A stretch of DNA of 26,702 nt from CAZEWZ01 sp964516765 (GTDB taxonomy: Bacteria > Bacteroidota > Bacteroidia > Flavobacteriales > UBA7430): NCBI GenBank assembly GCA_964516765.1, contig CAZEWZ010000024.1:1-26702 (forward strand). Reading direction: 5' to 3'. This document shows positions 17,631 to 25,900 of the stretch, in pieces. Every line of letters begins with the position of its first letter. The stretch's first letter is position 1. The position numbers and the translations under genes were made by a program. The notes beneath the pieces were generated by a model. It worked only from the letters and a program-made list of their open reading frames with translations. It ran no database searches and was not told the DNA's origin.

Positions 17631-19472
17631 ATGTTAGAACAAAAGAAAAAAACTGATTTTAGTTCCGTTATTGGATTTGCATTAATTGGGCTAGTACTGT
17701 TTTGGTATACCAACGAACAAGCAAAAGTTGAGGAGGTTCTCAAGGACAAGCAAGAACTTATGGTACCAACTTCAAATGTTGCCAAAAGAAAAATTGAAAC
17801 TACTTCCTTGGATTTCCCCAAGACATTTAGTAATCAATCTGATTCCAATCGTTTAGATGATTTTAAAGAAAGCTATGGAGCTTTTGCTTTAGCAGCTAGT
17901 AGAGTAACTTCTTTAGATAAATACCATCTTAAAAATGAATTAATTGATGTGGAGATTTCTCCAAAAGCTGGTCGCGTAACCAGTGTCATACTTAACAATT
18001 ATTTTACACATGACTCTCTTGCCTTGAATTTACTTCGGGAAGATTCCTCTGTATTTAATTTATCATTCTGGTCTCAGAATCGTCGACTTGAAACTTCTGA
18101 TTTTGTATTTGATGCCTACCCATATCAAGAAGGTAAAAAGCAGTTTTTATCTCTTCGAATGACTGTAGATGAAGATAGATACTTAGAATACCTATATTCT
18201 CTTGAACCAGAAAGTTACAAAGTAAATTTCACCATTAATTTTATCGGATTAGATGGGCTTATTCAAAAACAAAATCCGATTGTAATGGATTGGGGTGTTA
18301 ATATCCCTCGACAAGAACTAAGTTCAGATAATGAAGCAATGAATACATCAGCTTACTTTTTTAAGGAAGGTGAGGTTGATAATCTTTCATCAACTTCTGA
18401 TGACAGTGAAATTATAATTAATGCTGATTGGATTGCCTTTAAATCACAATATTTTTCTACAGTTCTTTCCACCTCTGATTTGACAAATCAAATAAAGTTG
18501 AATGTTGTTACGCAGAAAGGTTCTACAGAATTTATAAAATATTTACATGCTTCAACTGAAATCTTATACAAGGGGTCAGACACTTCTTATGAAATGAATT
18601 GGTTTTATGTTCCAAACCATGTAAACACGCTTAAATCTTATGGAATGGGGCTAGATGGTCTAGTTCCTTTAGGCTGGAGTATTATTGGATGGATTAATAA
18701 GTATGTGGTAATTTCTATCTTTAATGCTTTTGAAGATTGGGGTTTTAGTTATGGAATCATTATTTTACTAATGGCCTTATTAATTAAAATTGTTTTATTT
18801 CCTTTTACATACAAGTCTTATACCTCTATGGCTAAGATGCGCGTATTAAAACCTCAAATTGATGCATTCAATGAGAAGTTTGAGGACCCAATGAAGCGCC
18901 AACAGGAAACAATGAATCTATATCGTCAAACTGGTGTTAGTCCTTTAGGTGGATGTATCCCAATGCTTTTTCAAATGCCCATTTTATTTGCTCTTTTCCG
19001 TTTTTTCCCATCCTCCATTGAATTACGTCAACAAAGTTTTCTTTGGGCAAATGACTTGTCTACTTATGATTCTATCTTTGATTTAGGTTTTAGTATTCCA
19101 TTTTATGGTGACCATGTAAGTTTATTTACACTTTTAATGACGGGTACTACTGTGTTACAGATGAAAATGAGTAATGGTATGAGTGGTTCCAATACTCAAA
19201 TGCCACAGATGAAGTATATGATGTATTTCATGCCAGTGATTTTTTTAGGTGTAATGAATAACTATGCAGCTGCCTTAAGCTACTATTACTTTTTGGCTAA
19301 CTTAATCACATTTGGTCAACAGAAAATGATAGCTGCTATGATTGATGACAAGCTTTTACTTGCCAAAATGGAGGAAAAGAAGCAAAATACCCCAAAGAAA
19401 GGTAAGTCTAAATTTCAAGGCCGGCTCGAAAAAATGATGAAAGACCAACAAGAATCTAAGAAATTAAAATAA
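17631..19472 (+). CDS. yidC: Membrane protein insertase YidC
   Basis: Inserts and folds inner-membrane proteins, alone or with SecYEG. The 613 residues begin with a single N-terminal membrane anchor (about 13-26). A large periplasmic domain (about 30-355) and the Oxa1-like insertase core follow. The core carries the conserved cytoplasmic loop YKSYTSMAKMRVLKPQIDAF and several membrane segments, including a SPLGGCIPMLFQMPI stretch. In the first core helix a Lys (LLIKIVLFPF) stands where the E. coli groove Arg is; this is normal for the phylum. The tail is strongly basic, suiting ribosome contact. It follows pyrG by 3 bp and overlaps the next gene in a TAATG junction. Confidence 0.96.
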   Translation: MLEQKKKTDFSSVIGFALIGLVLFWYTNEQAKVEEVLKDKQELMVPTSNVAKRKIETTSLDFPKTFSNQSDSNRLDDFKESYGAFALAASRVTSLDKYHLKNELIDVEISPKAGRVTSVILNNYFTHDSLALNLLREDSSVFNLSFWSQNRRLETSDFVFDAYPYQEGKKQFLSLRMTVDEDRYLEYLYSLEPESYKVNFTINFIGLDGLIQKQNPIVMDWGVNIPRQELSSDNEAMNTSAYFFKEGEVDNLSSTSDDSEIIINADWIAFKSQYFSTVLSTSDLTNQIKLNVVTQKGSTEFIKYLHASTEILYKGSDTSYEMNWFYVPNHVNTLKSYGMGLDGLVPLGWSIIGWINKYVVISIFNAFEDWGFSYGIIILLMALLIKIVLFPFTYKSYTSMAKMRVLKPQIDAFNEKFEDPMKRQQETMNLYRQTGVSPLGGCIPMLFQMPILFALFRFFPSSIELRQQSFLWANDLSTYDSIFDLGFSIPFYGDHVSLFTLLMTGTTVLQMKMSNGMSGSNTQMPQMKYMMYFMPVIFLGVMNNYAAALSYYYFLANLITFGQQKMIAAMIDDKLLLAKMEEKKQNTPKKGKSKFQGRLEKMMKDQQESKKLK

Positions 19473-19918
19473 TGTTTAAGGTCCAGGAAATTGCCTCTGA
19501 ATTATGTTACTCGATTCGCAATTTAATATTGTGGCCACACAAACAGTCTAATGATTGTCAAATCGATATTGACCATTCAGAAGGTGCATTTCATTTAGGT
19601 GTATTTTTAGATAATGAACTAGTTTGCATAGGTAGTTTCTTTAAGCAGTACAATGAAAGGTTCTCATTTTCAAATCAATATCGTCTCCGTGCGATGGCAA
19701 CACTTCCAAAGGCCCAAAAGAGGGGAATTGCTAAGGCTTTAATTCATTTTGCTTGTGATAAATTACTGCGGGAAGGTCAAGAACTATTATGGTGTGATGC
19801 GAGAATTATTGCTAGTCAATTTTATCAAAAGTCCGGATTTAGTATTTTAGGAGAATCTTATGAAATTCCAATTATAGGAACTCATTATTTGATGTATAAG
19901 AAATTAAGTCTTCGCTGA
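19472..19918 (+). CDS. GNAT family N-acetyltransferase
   Basis: A 148-residue acetyl-CoA-dependent transferase of the GNAT fold. The acetyl-CoA-binding motif A is YRLRAMATLPKAQKRGIAKALI-like (about 70-91), where QKRGIA is the pyrophosphate loop. A C-terminal half with LLWCDARIIASQFYQKSGF (about 109-127) is the usual motif B region. The acetyl acceptor cannot be inferred. Its ATG shares the A of the yidC stop (TAATG), so translation is probably coupled to yidC. Its last 15 bp overlap the 3' end of the convergent ABC-F gene. Confidence 0.88.
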   Translation: MFKVQEIASELCYSIRNLILWPHKQSNDCQIDIDHSEGAFHLGVFLDNELVCIGSFFKQYNERFSFSNQYRLRAMATLPKAQKRGIAKALIHFACDKLLREGQELLWCDARIIASQFYQKSGFSILGESYEIPIIGTHYLMYKKLSLR

Positions 19919-21508
19919 TAAACTTTTCTTAAAAGCAATAAATTCATCATAATCCATCAGTTTGTCGTGCTGTTCTCCTGGATTTATTTCAATAATTCTA
20001 TTAGCCACTGACTGCATAATTGTATGATCATGGCATGACAGTAAAAGAGTGCCTTTGAAATCTGTTAATGCATTATTTAAGGCTTGTATTGACTCCAAGT
20101 CCAAGTGAGATGTAGGCTCATTAAACATTAATAGATTAGCTTGTGCAAGCATCATTCTAGAAAGCATACACCTGACTTTTTCTCCTCCGGATAGTACTCT
20201 TGCAGACTTGAATGTTTCCTCTCCACTAAAAAGCATTTTCCCCAAAAAGCCTCTTACATAGACTTCGTCTTTGATGGTGGAGTATTGTCGTAGCCAATCC
20301 ATTAGATTATCATCGGTATCAAAGAAATGAGCATTGTCATTAGGTAAGTAGGATTCCGTGACTGTTTGTCCATAACTAAACATTCCTGAGCTTGGTGTTT
20401 TGTTTCCACTAAGGATTTCGTACAGGGCTTCAACAGCCAACTTGTTATCAGATAAAATAGCGATTTTGTCTCCTCGATTGACCTTTATGTTCATATTTTC
20501 AAATAAAAGATCTCCATCATCAGAATGAGCGCTCATGTTTTCAATTTCTAAAATTTGATCTCCAGCTTGTCTCTCTTGATTGAATATAATAGCTGGGTAT
20601 TTTCTACTGGATGCTTGAATTTCATCTAGATTAATTTTTTCAAGAAGTTTTTTGCGACTAGTTGCTTGCTTACTCTTGGATGCGTTAGCACTAAATCTTG
20701 AGATAAATTCTTGTAATTCTTTTCTTTTGTCTTCGGCTTTCTTGTTTGCTGAAGATCTTTGTCTTAGAGCAAGTTGACTAGATTCATACCAGAAAGTATA
20801 ATTTCCGGTAAATAATTTTATTTTACCAAAATCAATGTCAGCAATATTAGTGCATACGGTATCAAGGAAATGCCTGTCGTGAGAAACCACAATAACCGTA
20901 TTCTTAAAGTTTAACAAAAAGTCCTCCAACCATTCAATGGTTTTTAAATCAAGATGATTGGTTGGTTCATCAAGGATTAATACGTCGGGATTTCCAAATA
21001 ATGCTTGGGCGAGTAAAGCGCGAACTTTTATACTTCCCTCAAGGTTTTTCATTAATTTGTGATGCTCATCAGCTGCAATGCCCAATCCACAGAGTAGGTT
21101 GGATGCATCAGATTCCGCATTCCAACCATTCATTTCTTCAAATTTCACTTCTAAATCGGCGGCTAATAGTCCATCTTCTTCATTGAAGTCTGGTTTTGCG
21201 TATAGAGCATCTTTCTCCTGCATCAAGCTCCACAAATTTTGGTGACCCATTATTACTGTATTCAGAACAGTATCTAGGTCATACTTAAAATGATCTTGTC
21301 CTAATACTGCCATTCTTTTTCCAATCCCTAAACTTACATGCCCTGTATTGGCTTCTATTTCTTTGGAAAGAACTTTGAGAAACGTAGACTTTCCAGCCCC
21401 GTTTGCACCAATCATTCCATAACATCTTTCTCCATGGAATTTAACATTTACATCGTCGAACAATACTCTTTTTCCAAACTGAATGGAAACATTGGTAGCA
21501 GTAATCAT
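19904..21508 (-). CDS. ABC-F family ATP-binding protein (YbiT/YkpA-like)
   Basis: A soluble ATPase with two nucleotide-binding domains, by family a ribosome-associated translation factor. NBD1 has a canonical Walker A GANGAGKST (34-42), Walker B LILDEPTNHLD (D180/E181) and H-loop H210, but its signature is degenerate (LEGSIK, 156-161). A basic, Ala/Ser/Lys-rich linker (about 245-295) fits the P-site tRNA-interaction motif. NBD2 has a good signature (LSGGEK, 439-444), but its Walker A is unrecognisable (ILSDNKLAVEAL, 351-362) and the Walker B Asp is Asn (N463 before E464). The result is one intact and one degenerate composite site. At 534 residues it matches YbiT/YkpA-type proteins. It lies alone, divergent from the DUF423 gene. 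Confidence 0.9.
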   Translation of the reverse strand: MITATNVSIQFGKRVLFDDVNVKFHGERCYGMIGANGAGKSTFLKVLSKEIEANTGHVSLGIGKRMAVLGQDHFKYDLDTVLNTVIMGHQNLWSLMQEKDALYAKPDFNEEDGLLAADLEVKFEEMNGWNAESDASNLLCGLGIAADEHHKLMKNLEGSIKVRALLAQALFGNPDVLILDEPTNHLDLKTIEWLEDFLLNFKNTVIVVSHDRHFLDTVCTNIADIDFGKIKLFTGNYTFWYESSQLALRQRSSANKKAEDKRKELQEFISRFSANASKSKQATSRKKLLEKINLDEIQASSRKYPAIIFNQERQAGDQILEIENMSAHSDDGDLLFENMNIKVNRGDKIAILSDNKLAVEALYEILSGNKTPSSGMFSYGQTVTESYLPNDNAHFFDTDDNLMDWLRQYSTIKDEVYVRGFLGKMLFSGEETFKSARVLSGGEKVRCMLSRMMLAQANLLMFNEPTSHLDLESIQALNNALTDFKGTLLLSCHDHTIMQSVANRIIEINPGEQHDKLMDYDEFIAFKKSLSAKT

Positions 21509-21526
21509 AATGTGGTATTTAATCGG

Positions 21527-21558
21527 CGAATATACTAGATTTTTTATAATTTTTGCAA
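21527..21558 (-). promoter_or_regulatory. Candidate promoter of the ABC-F gene
   Basis: On the minus strand TATATTCG (21534-21527) is followed by CCGAT. A TTG (21558-21556) lies 21 bp further up. The -7 element is 18 bp before the ATG at 21508. The pattern is one base from TAnnTTTG. Confidence 0.4.
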
Positions 21559-21618
21559 TCCCAGAAAGGATTCTATTTTACTCATCATTATAATTGCTCT
21601 TACAATAGTTAAAATTGA

Positions 21619-21648
21619 TTTGAGTTTAACTAATTTATATTAAATTTG
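21619..21648 (+). promoter_or_regulatory. Promoter of the DUF423 gene
   Basis: TTTG (21619-21622), an 18-bp spacer and TAAATTTG (21641-21648) match both elements of the Bacteroidota primary sigma promoter. The -7 element ends 20 bp before the ATG at 21669. Confidence 0.6.
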
Positions 21649-21668
21649 AGATCAATTCTATTTGATTT

Positions 21669-22052
21669 ATGACGAAAAATATTTTTCTTAAATGCGCTGT
21701 TTTATTTTGTGGTTTGTCTGTTGTTTTTGGCGCTTTTGGCGCTCATGTATTAGAAGGTCTATTGGATGAATATGATAAAATTGATGTTTTTAATATGGCT
21801 GTTACATACCAATTCAATCATGGTTTAGCTCTTATTTTTGTTGGGTTTATGATGACCAACAAAAAAAATAATCATTTGTTTTGGACTTCGATTTTTTTTA
21901 TTTCTGGAATACTTTTTTTTTCCGGTTCATTATACCTTCTTTGCCTCACAAACCTTTCATTTTTTGGCGTGATTACTCCCATTGGAGGTTCTTTCCTTAT
22001 CCTAGGTTGGATTCGATTTTTTCTTTTTTTGAAGAATAGTCTTTCACCATAG
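21669..22052 (+). CDS. DUF423 family small membrane protein
   Basis: A 127-residue integral membrane protein of the DUF423 (YgdD/YwdK-like) family, which has no established biochemical role. The family hallmarks are the N-terminal VVFGAFGAHVLEG (19-31) and a C-terminal ITPIGG motif. Four hydrophobic segments are visible, at about 8-26, 48-63, 70-92 and 98-122. It is followed after 71 bp by a kinase gene on the same strand, so co-transcription with the two-component pair is possible but not shown. Confidence 0.87.
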   Translation: MTKNIFLKCAVLFCGLSVVFGAFGAHVLEGLLDEYDKIDVFNMAVTYQFNHGLALIFVGFMMTNKKNNHLFWTSIFFISGILFFSGSLYLLCLTNLSFFGVITPIGGSFLILGWIRFFLFLKNSLSP

Positions 22053-22123
22053 ACTAGTATTTTATATTGGTTAAAGAATGTTAAGTTTAGGGATTTACAT
22101 CTGTTTTAATTGTATTTTTAAAT

Positions 22124-23545
22124 GTGAAGAAAAGGAATTTATATCTTGTAGCTATACTTATGATTTTCTCCCTGTCGGGACTAATCACTTTCCAGAGGTA
22201 TTGGATTAGCAATTACTTATATGCACATAAGCAGGAGATTGAGCTCGAAATAAAAAGAGTATTAGTAAGGACCTCCGATCGATATTTGAAAGATAATATT
22301 CAAAAATACAATGATTTAAACTGGTATTCAGATACCATGTCTAATTTTTCCAATAATCACTTTAATTTATTCAGAAATTCTTCTGCCTCTTCATTAGATT
22401 CTATTCAAGAAATAAATTTCAACAACATAGAATCATTAGGTTCAGATTACATTGGACAGATTGAAAACATGATTAATGAACTTCTTTTAAATTTAAATCA
22501 GCCTAAAGTAATCGATTTTGACCGATTGATTGATATTCTTGATCAAGAGCTTATTAGTTCCTCAATATTTAATGACTACAATGTTGCAGTTTCTAACATT
22601 GAGAGTAAAGTTATTTATTTTAAAAACCCAGAAAAACTTCAAGCTACTATTATTGATGGTTTCAAAAACCCTATCATATTAAGTGATATTTCCCATCCAT
22701 ATTTTATCCATTTACTGGTTCACAATCAAAAAAAACTAGTTTTTGAGAAGACTTGGATTATATTTTTATGTTCTTTAATGTTAATATTGATAGTGCTATT
22801 CTGTTTTGCCTATTCACTATATATCATTTTTAATCAAAAGAAAATATCCGAGATTAAAAACGATTTTGTGAACAATATGACACATGAGTTAAAAACTCCC
22901 TTATCTACAATCTCTTTGGCCCTGGAGGCATTGGTTAATTTTGATGTTAGAAAAGATGAGGACCGCAATTTAAAATATTTGAATATTTCAAGGAAAGAAG
23001 TCGGGAGATTAAACTCTATGGTGGAAAAAGTTTTAAATATAGCTCAATATGAGAAAGCTGGTATGGACTTAAACTTAGAGTCTCATTCGATGAATACACT
23101 TATTGAAAACGTGGTTGATAGCATGACTGTTCAAATTCAGAAAAAAGGTGGAAGCCTAGTTTTCGAATCTACAACGGACAGGGACCAATTATTTGTTGAT
23201 GTCATTCATATTAATAATCTATTTTATAATCTAATAGATAATTCAAATAAATATTTTCAGAGTATTCCAGAGATTCATATTCTTTCCAAATGTGTGGATA
23301 AAAAATTTTTTGAAGTAATTATTTCTGACAATGGCATTGGAATTTCAAGAGGTCATTTGGTTCGTATTTTTGAAAGATTTTACCGTGTCCCTACTGGTAA
23401 TATTCATAATGTAAAAGGTTATGGACTTGGACTAAGCTATGTAAAAGATATTGTAGAAATGCATGGGGGATCTATATCGGTGGAAAGTAAAATTTCCGTT
23501 GGCACTAAATTTATTATTCAATTGCCTTATGATAAAAAAAAATAA
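22124..23545 (+). CDS. Sensor histidine kinase (RprX-like)
   Basis: The 473-residue membrane sensor kinase starts at GTG; the overlapping ATG two bases earlier meets a stop at once. It has two membrane helices (about 7-24 and 210-236) around a periplasmic sensor region of about 185 residues with no domain I recognise. The dimerisation helix carries the phospho-acceptor H254 in NNMTHELKTPL. The ATPase domain shows N369 and N373 of the N box, DNGIG (402-406) and GYGLGLS (432-438). The layout fits the RprX type of Bacteroidota OmpR-class kinases. It overlaps its cognate regulator by 17 bp. The signal sensed is unknown. Confidence 0.9.
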   Translation: MKKRNLYLVAILMIFSLSGLITFQRYWISNYLYAHKQEIELEIKRVLVRTSDRYLKDNIQKYNDLNWYSDTMSNFSNNHFNLFRNSSASSLDSIQEINFNNIESLGSDYIGQIENMINELLLNLNQPKVIDFDRLIDILDQELISSSIFNDYNVAVSNIESKVIYFKNPEKLQATIIDGFKNPIILSDISHPYFIHLLVHNQKKLVFEKTWIIFLCSLMLILIVLFCFAYSLYIIFNQKKISEIKNDFVNNMTHELKTPLSTISLALEALVNFDVRKDEDRNLKYLNISRKEVGRLNSMVEKVLNIAQYEKAGMDLNLESHSMNTLIENVVDSMTVQIQKKGGSLVFESTTDRDQLFVDVIHINNLFYNLIDNSNKYFQSIPEIHILSKCVDKKFFEVIISDNGIGISRGHLVRIFERFYRVPTGNIHNVKGYGLGLSYVKDIVEMHGGSISVESKISVGTKFIIQLPYDKKK

Positions 23546-24248
23546 AGTTTTAATTGCAGAGGACGATCCTTTTATTGGAATGATTACTAAAGAATGTTTC
23601 GAATCAAAAGGGTATCAGGTTTACCTCTGTGAAGATGGTCAATCAGCTTATAAGATATTTTTAAATGAATGTCCTGATGTATGTATTCTGGATGTGATGA
23701 TGCCCTTAAAAGACGGTTTTACACTTGCTTCTGAAATACGTTTGTTATCTCCCCTTGTTCCAATTTTATTTTTAACAGCAAAATCTTTGAAAGAAGATGT
23801 AATAAAGGGATTTCAATTAGGAGCAGATGATTATATCAAAAAGCCCTTTAGTGTGGAAGAATTAATTGCTAGGGTAGAGGCCGTGTTAAGAAGAATTATG
23901 CCGCCTATTATTCAAGAAAAAAATCAAGTACTATTTCAGTTGGGAGACTTATCATTTGATAGTGATTTTCACCTTCTTCGTTCAGGGTCGGATGAAATTA
24001 AACTAACCGACAAAGAATCGGATATTTTAACTGAATTGTGTAAAAATAAAAACAAAATTACACATAGAAAATCTTTGCTCATTAAAATTTGGGGAGACGA
24101 CACCTTTTTTAATTCAAGAAGTCTAGATGTATATATCACAAAAATCCGAAAGTACTTAAAGCAAGACCCTGATATTGAATTGGTTACAATTCGTGGAAAA
24201 GGTTTCAAATTATGGACAGGCAACCAAAAAGCATTTAACGGTAAATAG
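23529..24248 (+). CDS. OmpR/PhoB-family response regulator (RprY-like)
   Basis: A 239-residue DNA-binding response regulator. I start it at the ATG at 23529, which leads straight into the receiver domain (MIKKNKVLIAEDD). An in-frame ATG at 23463 would add 22 residues unlike any receiver start, read from another frame of the kinase. The receiver has acidic pocket E11-D13, phospho-acceptor D55 in CILDVMMP, T83 and K105. The C-terminal winged helix (about 135-230) has the trans_reg_C pattern with LTDKESDILTEL and TIRGKGFKL. It is translationally coupled to the kinase and so is surely its partner. Regulated genes cannot be inferred. Confidence 0.93.
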   Translation: MIKKNKVLIAEDDPFIGMITKECFESKGYQVYLCEDGQSAYKIFLNECPDVCILDVMMPLKDGFTLASEIRLLSPLVPILFLTAKSLKEDVIKGFQLGADDYIKKPFSVEELIARVEAVLRRIMPPIIQEKNQVLFQLGDLSFDSDFHLLRSGSDEIKLTDKESDILTELCKNKNKITHRKSLLIKIWGDDTFFNSRSLDVYITKIRKYLKQDPDIELVTIRGKGFKLWTGNQKAFNGK

Positions 24249-24283
24249 TTTACAAAAGATTCATTTGAATGCTTAGTCTCTAT

Positions 24284-24808
24284 TTATTTTCGGCTCTTTT
24301 CGAAGGTGATAATTTTTGGAAGTACTACAAGTTTACAATAGGGTTGTTCTTTATTTTTGTCATAATATTTATCGTGCTCTTTATCAGCAGGGTAGAAGTT
24401 TGTCCACGCACTAATTTCAGTAACAATCTTATTATCAAATTCTCCTGACGAGTCGGCTAATCTCATAGAATGCTTTGCAATTTCTTTTTGTTCCATGTCA
24501 TGATAGAAAATTACTGATCTATAGTGAGTCCCAACGTCATACCCTTGTCTGTTAAGGGTAGTTGGATCATGAATTTGCCAAAATATTTCTAAGATTACTT
24601 CTAGGGTGACAATGTTTGAGTCAAATTCAATTTCACAAACTTCTGCATGACCTGTTCTTCCATGACAAATGTCTGTATAAGTGGGGCATTTGATATGCCC
24701 TCCAGAAAAGCCAGACTTTACATCTAGAACACCGTCTAAACGAAGATAAATAGCTTCAACACACCAAAAGCATCCTGCTCCTAACGTAATTTTTGTATTG
24801 GTATTCAT
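24284..24808 (-). CDS. msrA: Peptide-methionine (S)-S-oxide reductase MsrA
   Basis: Repairs oxidised methionine (S-sulfoxide) in proteins and peptides using thioredoxin. I begin it at the ATG at 24808 (174 residues, MNTNTKITLG): the in-frame codon 12 bp upstream is a TTG and homologues start near this Met. The active site GCFWC (12-16) holds the nucleophile C13. Other family features are SGFSGGH, YTDICHGRTGHAEV and DPTTLNRQGYDVGTHYRS. A C-terminal Cys (EQPYCKL) may act as a resolving residue. It is followed upstream on the same strand by trxB, whose product recharges thioredoxin, a sensible functional pair. Confidence 0.95.
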   Translation of the reverse strand: MNTNTKITLGAGCFWCVEAIYLRLDGVLDVKSGFSGGHIKCPTYTDICHGRTGHAEVCEIEFDSNIVTLEVILEIFWQIHDPTTLNRQGYDVGTHYRSVIFYHDMEQKEIAKHSMRLADSSGEFDNKIVTEISAWTNFYPADKEHDKYYDKNKEQPYCKLVVLPKIITFEKSRK

Positions 24809-24920
24809 ATATAATGTCAATGATAACGATATGTAATATTGAAATTTGGTAGATATTTTTAAATTTATTTTGCTTCTCTACTAAAAATAACCTTTTGGAA
24901 CTTGACTAAATTAATGGAAA

Positions 24921-25868
24921 CTAATTTTCTAGTTCAGCAAGATATCTTTCTGCCTCGAGAGCAGCCATACAACCACTTCCTGCTGCAGTTACTGCTTGAC
25001 GGTATATTTTATCTTGAATATCTCCAGCCGCAAATACTCCTTTAATTCTAGTTTTTGTGGAATCTGCGTTGGTTATTAAATATCCCGTCTCATCCATATC
25101 TAATTGCCCGATAAATAAATCAGAATTTGGTTTGTGGCCGATCGCGACAAAGAACCCAGTACAAGGGATCTCTGTAAAACCTCCAGTTTTGTTGTCTTTA
25201 ACTCTAACCCCTTCAACTGCTTTTTCACCTAGTATCTCATCTGTTTCAGAATTATATAAAACAGTAATATTTTCAGTATTTTCTACACGATGCTGCATAG
25301 CCTTTGATGCTCGCATATAGTCTTTCCTTACTAAAACTGTTACTTTTGTACACAATTTCGCTAAATATGTGGCCTCTTCAGCGGCAGTATCTCCAGCTCC
25401 AACAACAACTACTTCTTGGCCTTTATAGAAGAACCCGTCACAAACTGCACAGGCAGACACACCAAATCCATTTAGTCTTTCTTCAGATTCAAGGCCCAAC
25501 CACTTTGCAGTAGCTCCAGTAGATATGATAATTGTATCAGCTAAGACCCATTTTGAACTATCAATTTCGACTTTATGAGGCCCACCATTTGAAGAAAACT
25601 CACATTTAGTAGCGTATCCAAATCTAACATCAGTTCCGAATCTTTCGGCTTGTTTTTGAAAATCAACCATCATATCTGGTCCAACAGTTCCCTCCGGGTA
25701 TCCCGGGTAGTTATCAACCTCAGTCGTATCCGTAAGCTGTCCACCAGGCTTTAGACCTGTGTAAACTATTGGTTTTAAATCGGCTCTAGCAGCATAAATA
25801 GCTGCGGTGTAACCAGCAGGCCCAGAACCAATAATGAGGCAACTAATTCTTTCTATTTCTTCTGACAT
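24921..25868 (-). CDS. trxB: Thioredoxin-disulfide reductase
   Basis: An FAD/NADPH enzyme that reduces thioredoxin. I choose the ATG at 25868 (315 residues, MSEEIERISC). An upstream in-frame ATG at 25922 would add 18 residues and run over the start of the divergent CAP gene. The FAD-binding fold shows IIGSGPAGYTAAIYAARA (12-29). The redox centre is CAVC (140-143). The NADPH fold has GAGDTAAEEA (155-164). The C-terminal FAD segment has GVFAAGDIQD. The low-molecular-weight length is typical. It shares a short intergenic region with msrA downstream (112 bp). Confidence 0.96.
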   Translation of the reverse strand: MSEEIERISCLIIGSGPAGYTAAIYAARADLKPIVYTGLKPGGQLTDTTEVDNYPGYPEGTVGPDMMVDFQKQAERFGTDVRFGYATKCEFSSNGGPHKVEIDSSKWVLADTIIISTGATAKWLGLESEERLNGFGVSACAVCDGFFYKGQEVVVVGAGDTAAEEATYLAKLCTKVTVLVRKDYMRASKAMQHRVENTENITVLYNSETDEILGEKAVEGVRVKDNKTGGFTEIPCTGFFVAIGHKPNSDLFIGQLDMDETGYLITNADSTKTRIKGVFAAGDIQDKIYRQAVTAAGSGCMAALEAERYLAELEN

Positions 25869-25900
25869 TTTGTTGTAATTTAGCTGTATAAAATTAAACA

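Noticed and set aside
23463..23528. Upstream ATG extending the response regulator by 22 residues
   Set aside because: The extension lies entirely in the kinase coding region and does not resemble a receiver domain; the ATG at 23529 opens directly into one.
24809..24820. Upstream TTG start for msrA
   Set aside because: It is not an ATG, adds only four residues, and the ATG at 24808 matches the usual distance to the GCFWC motif.
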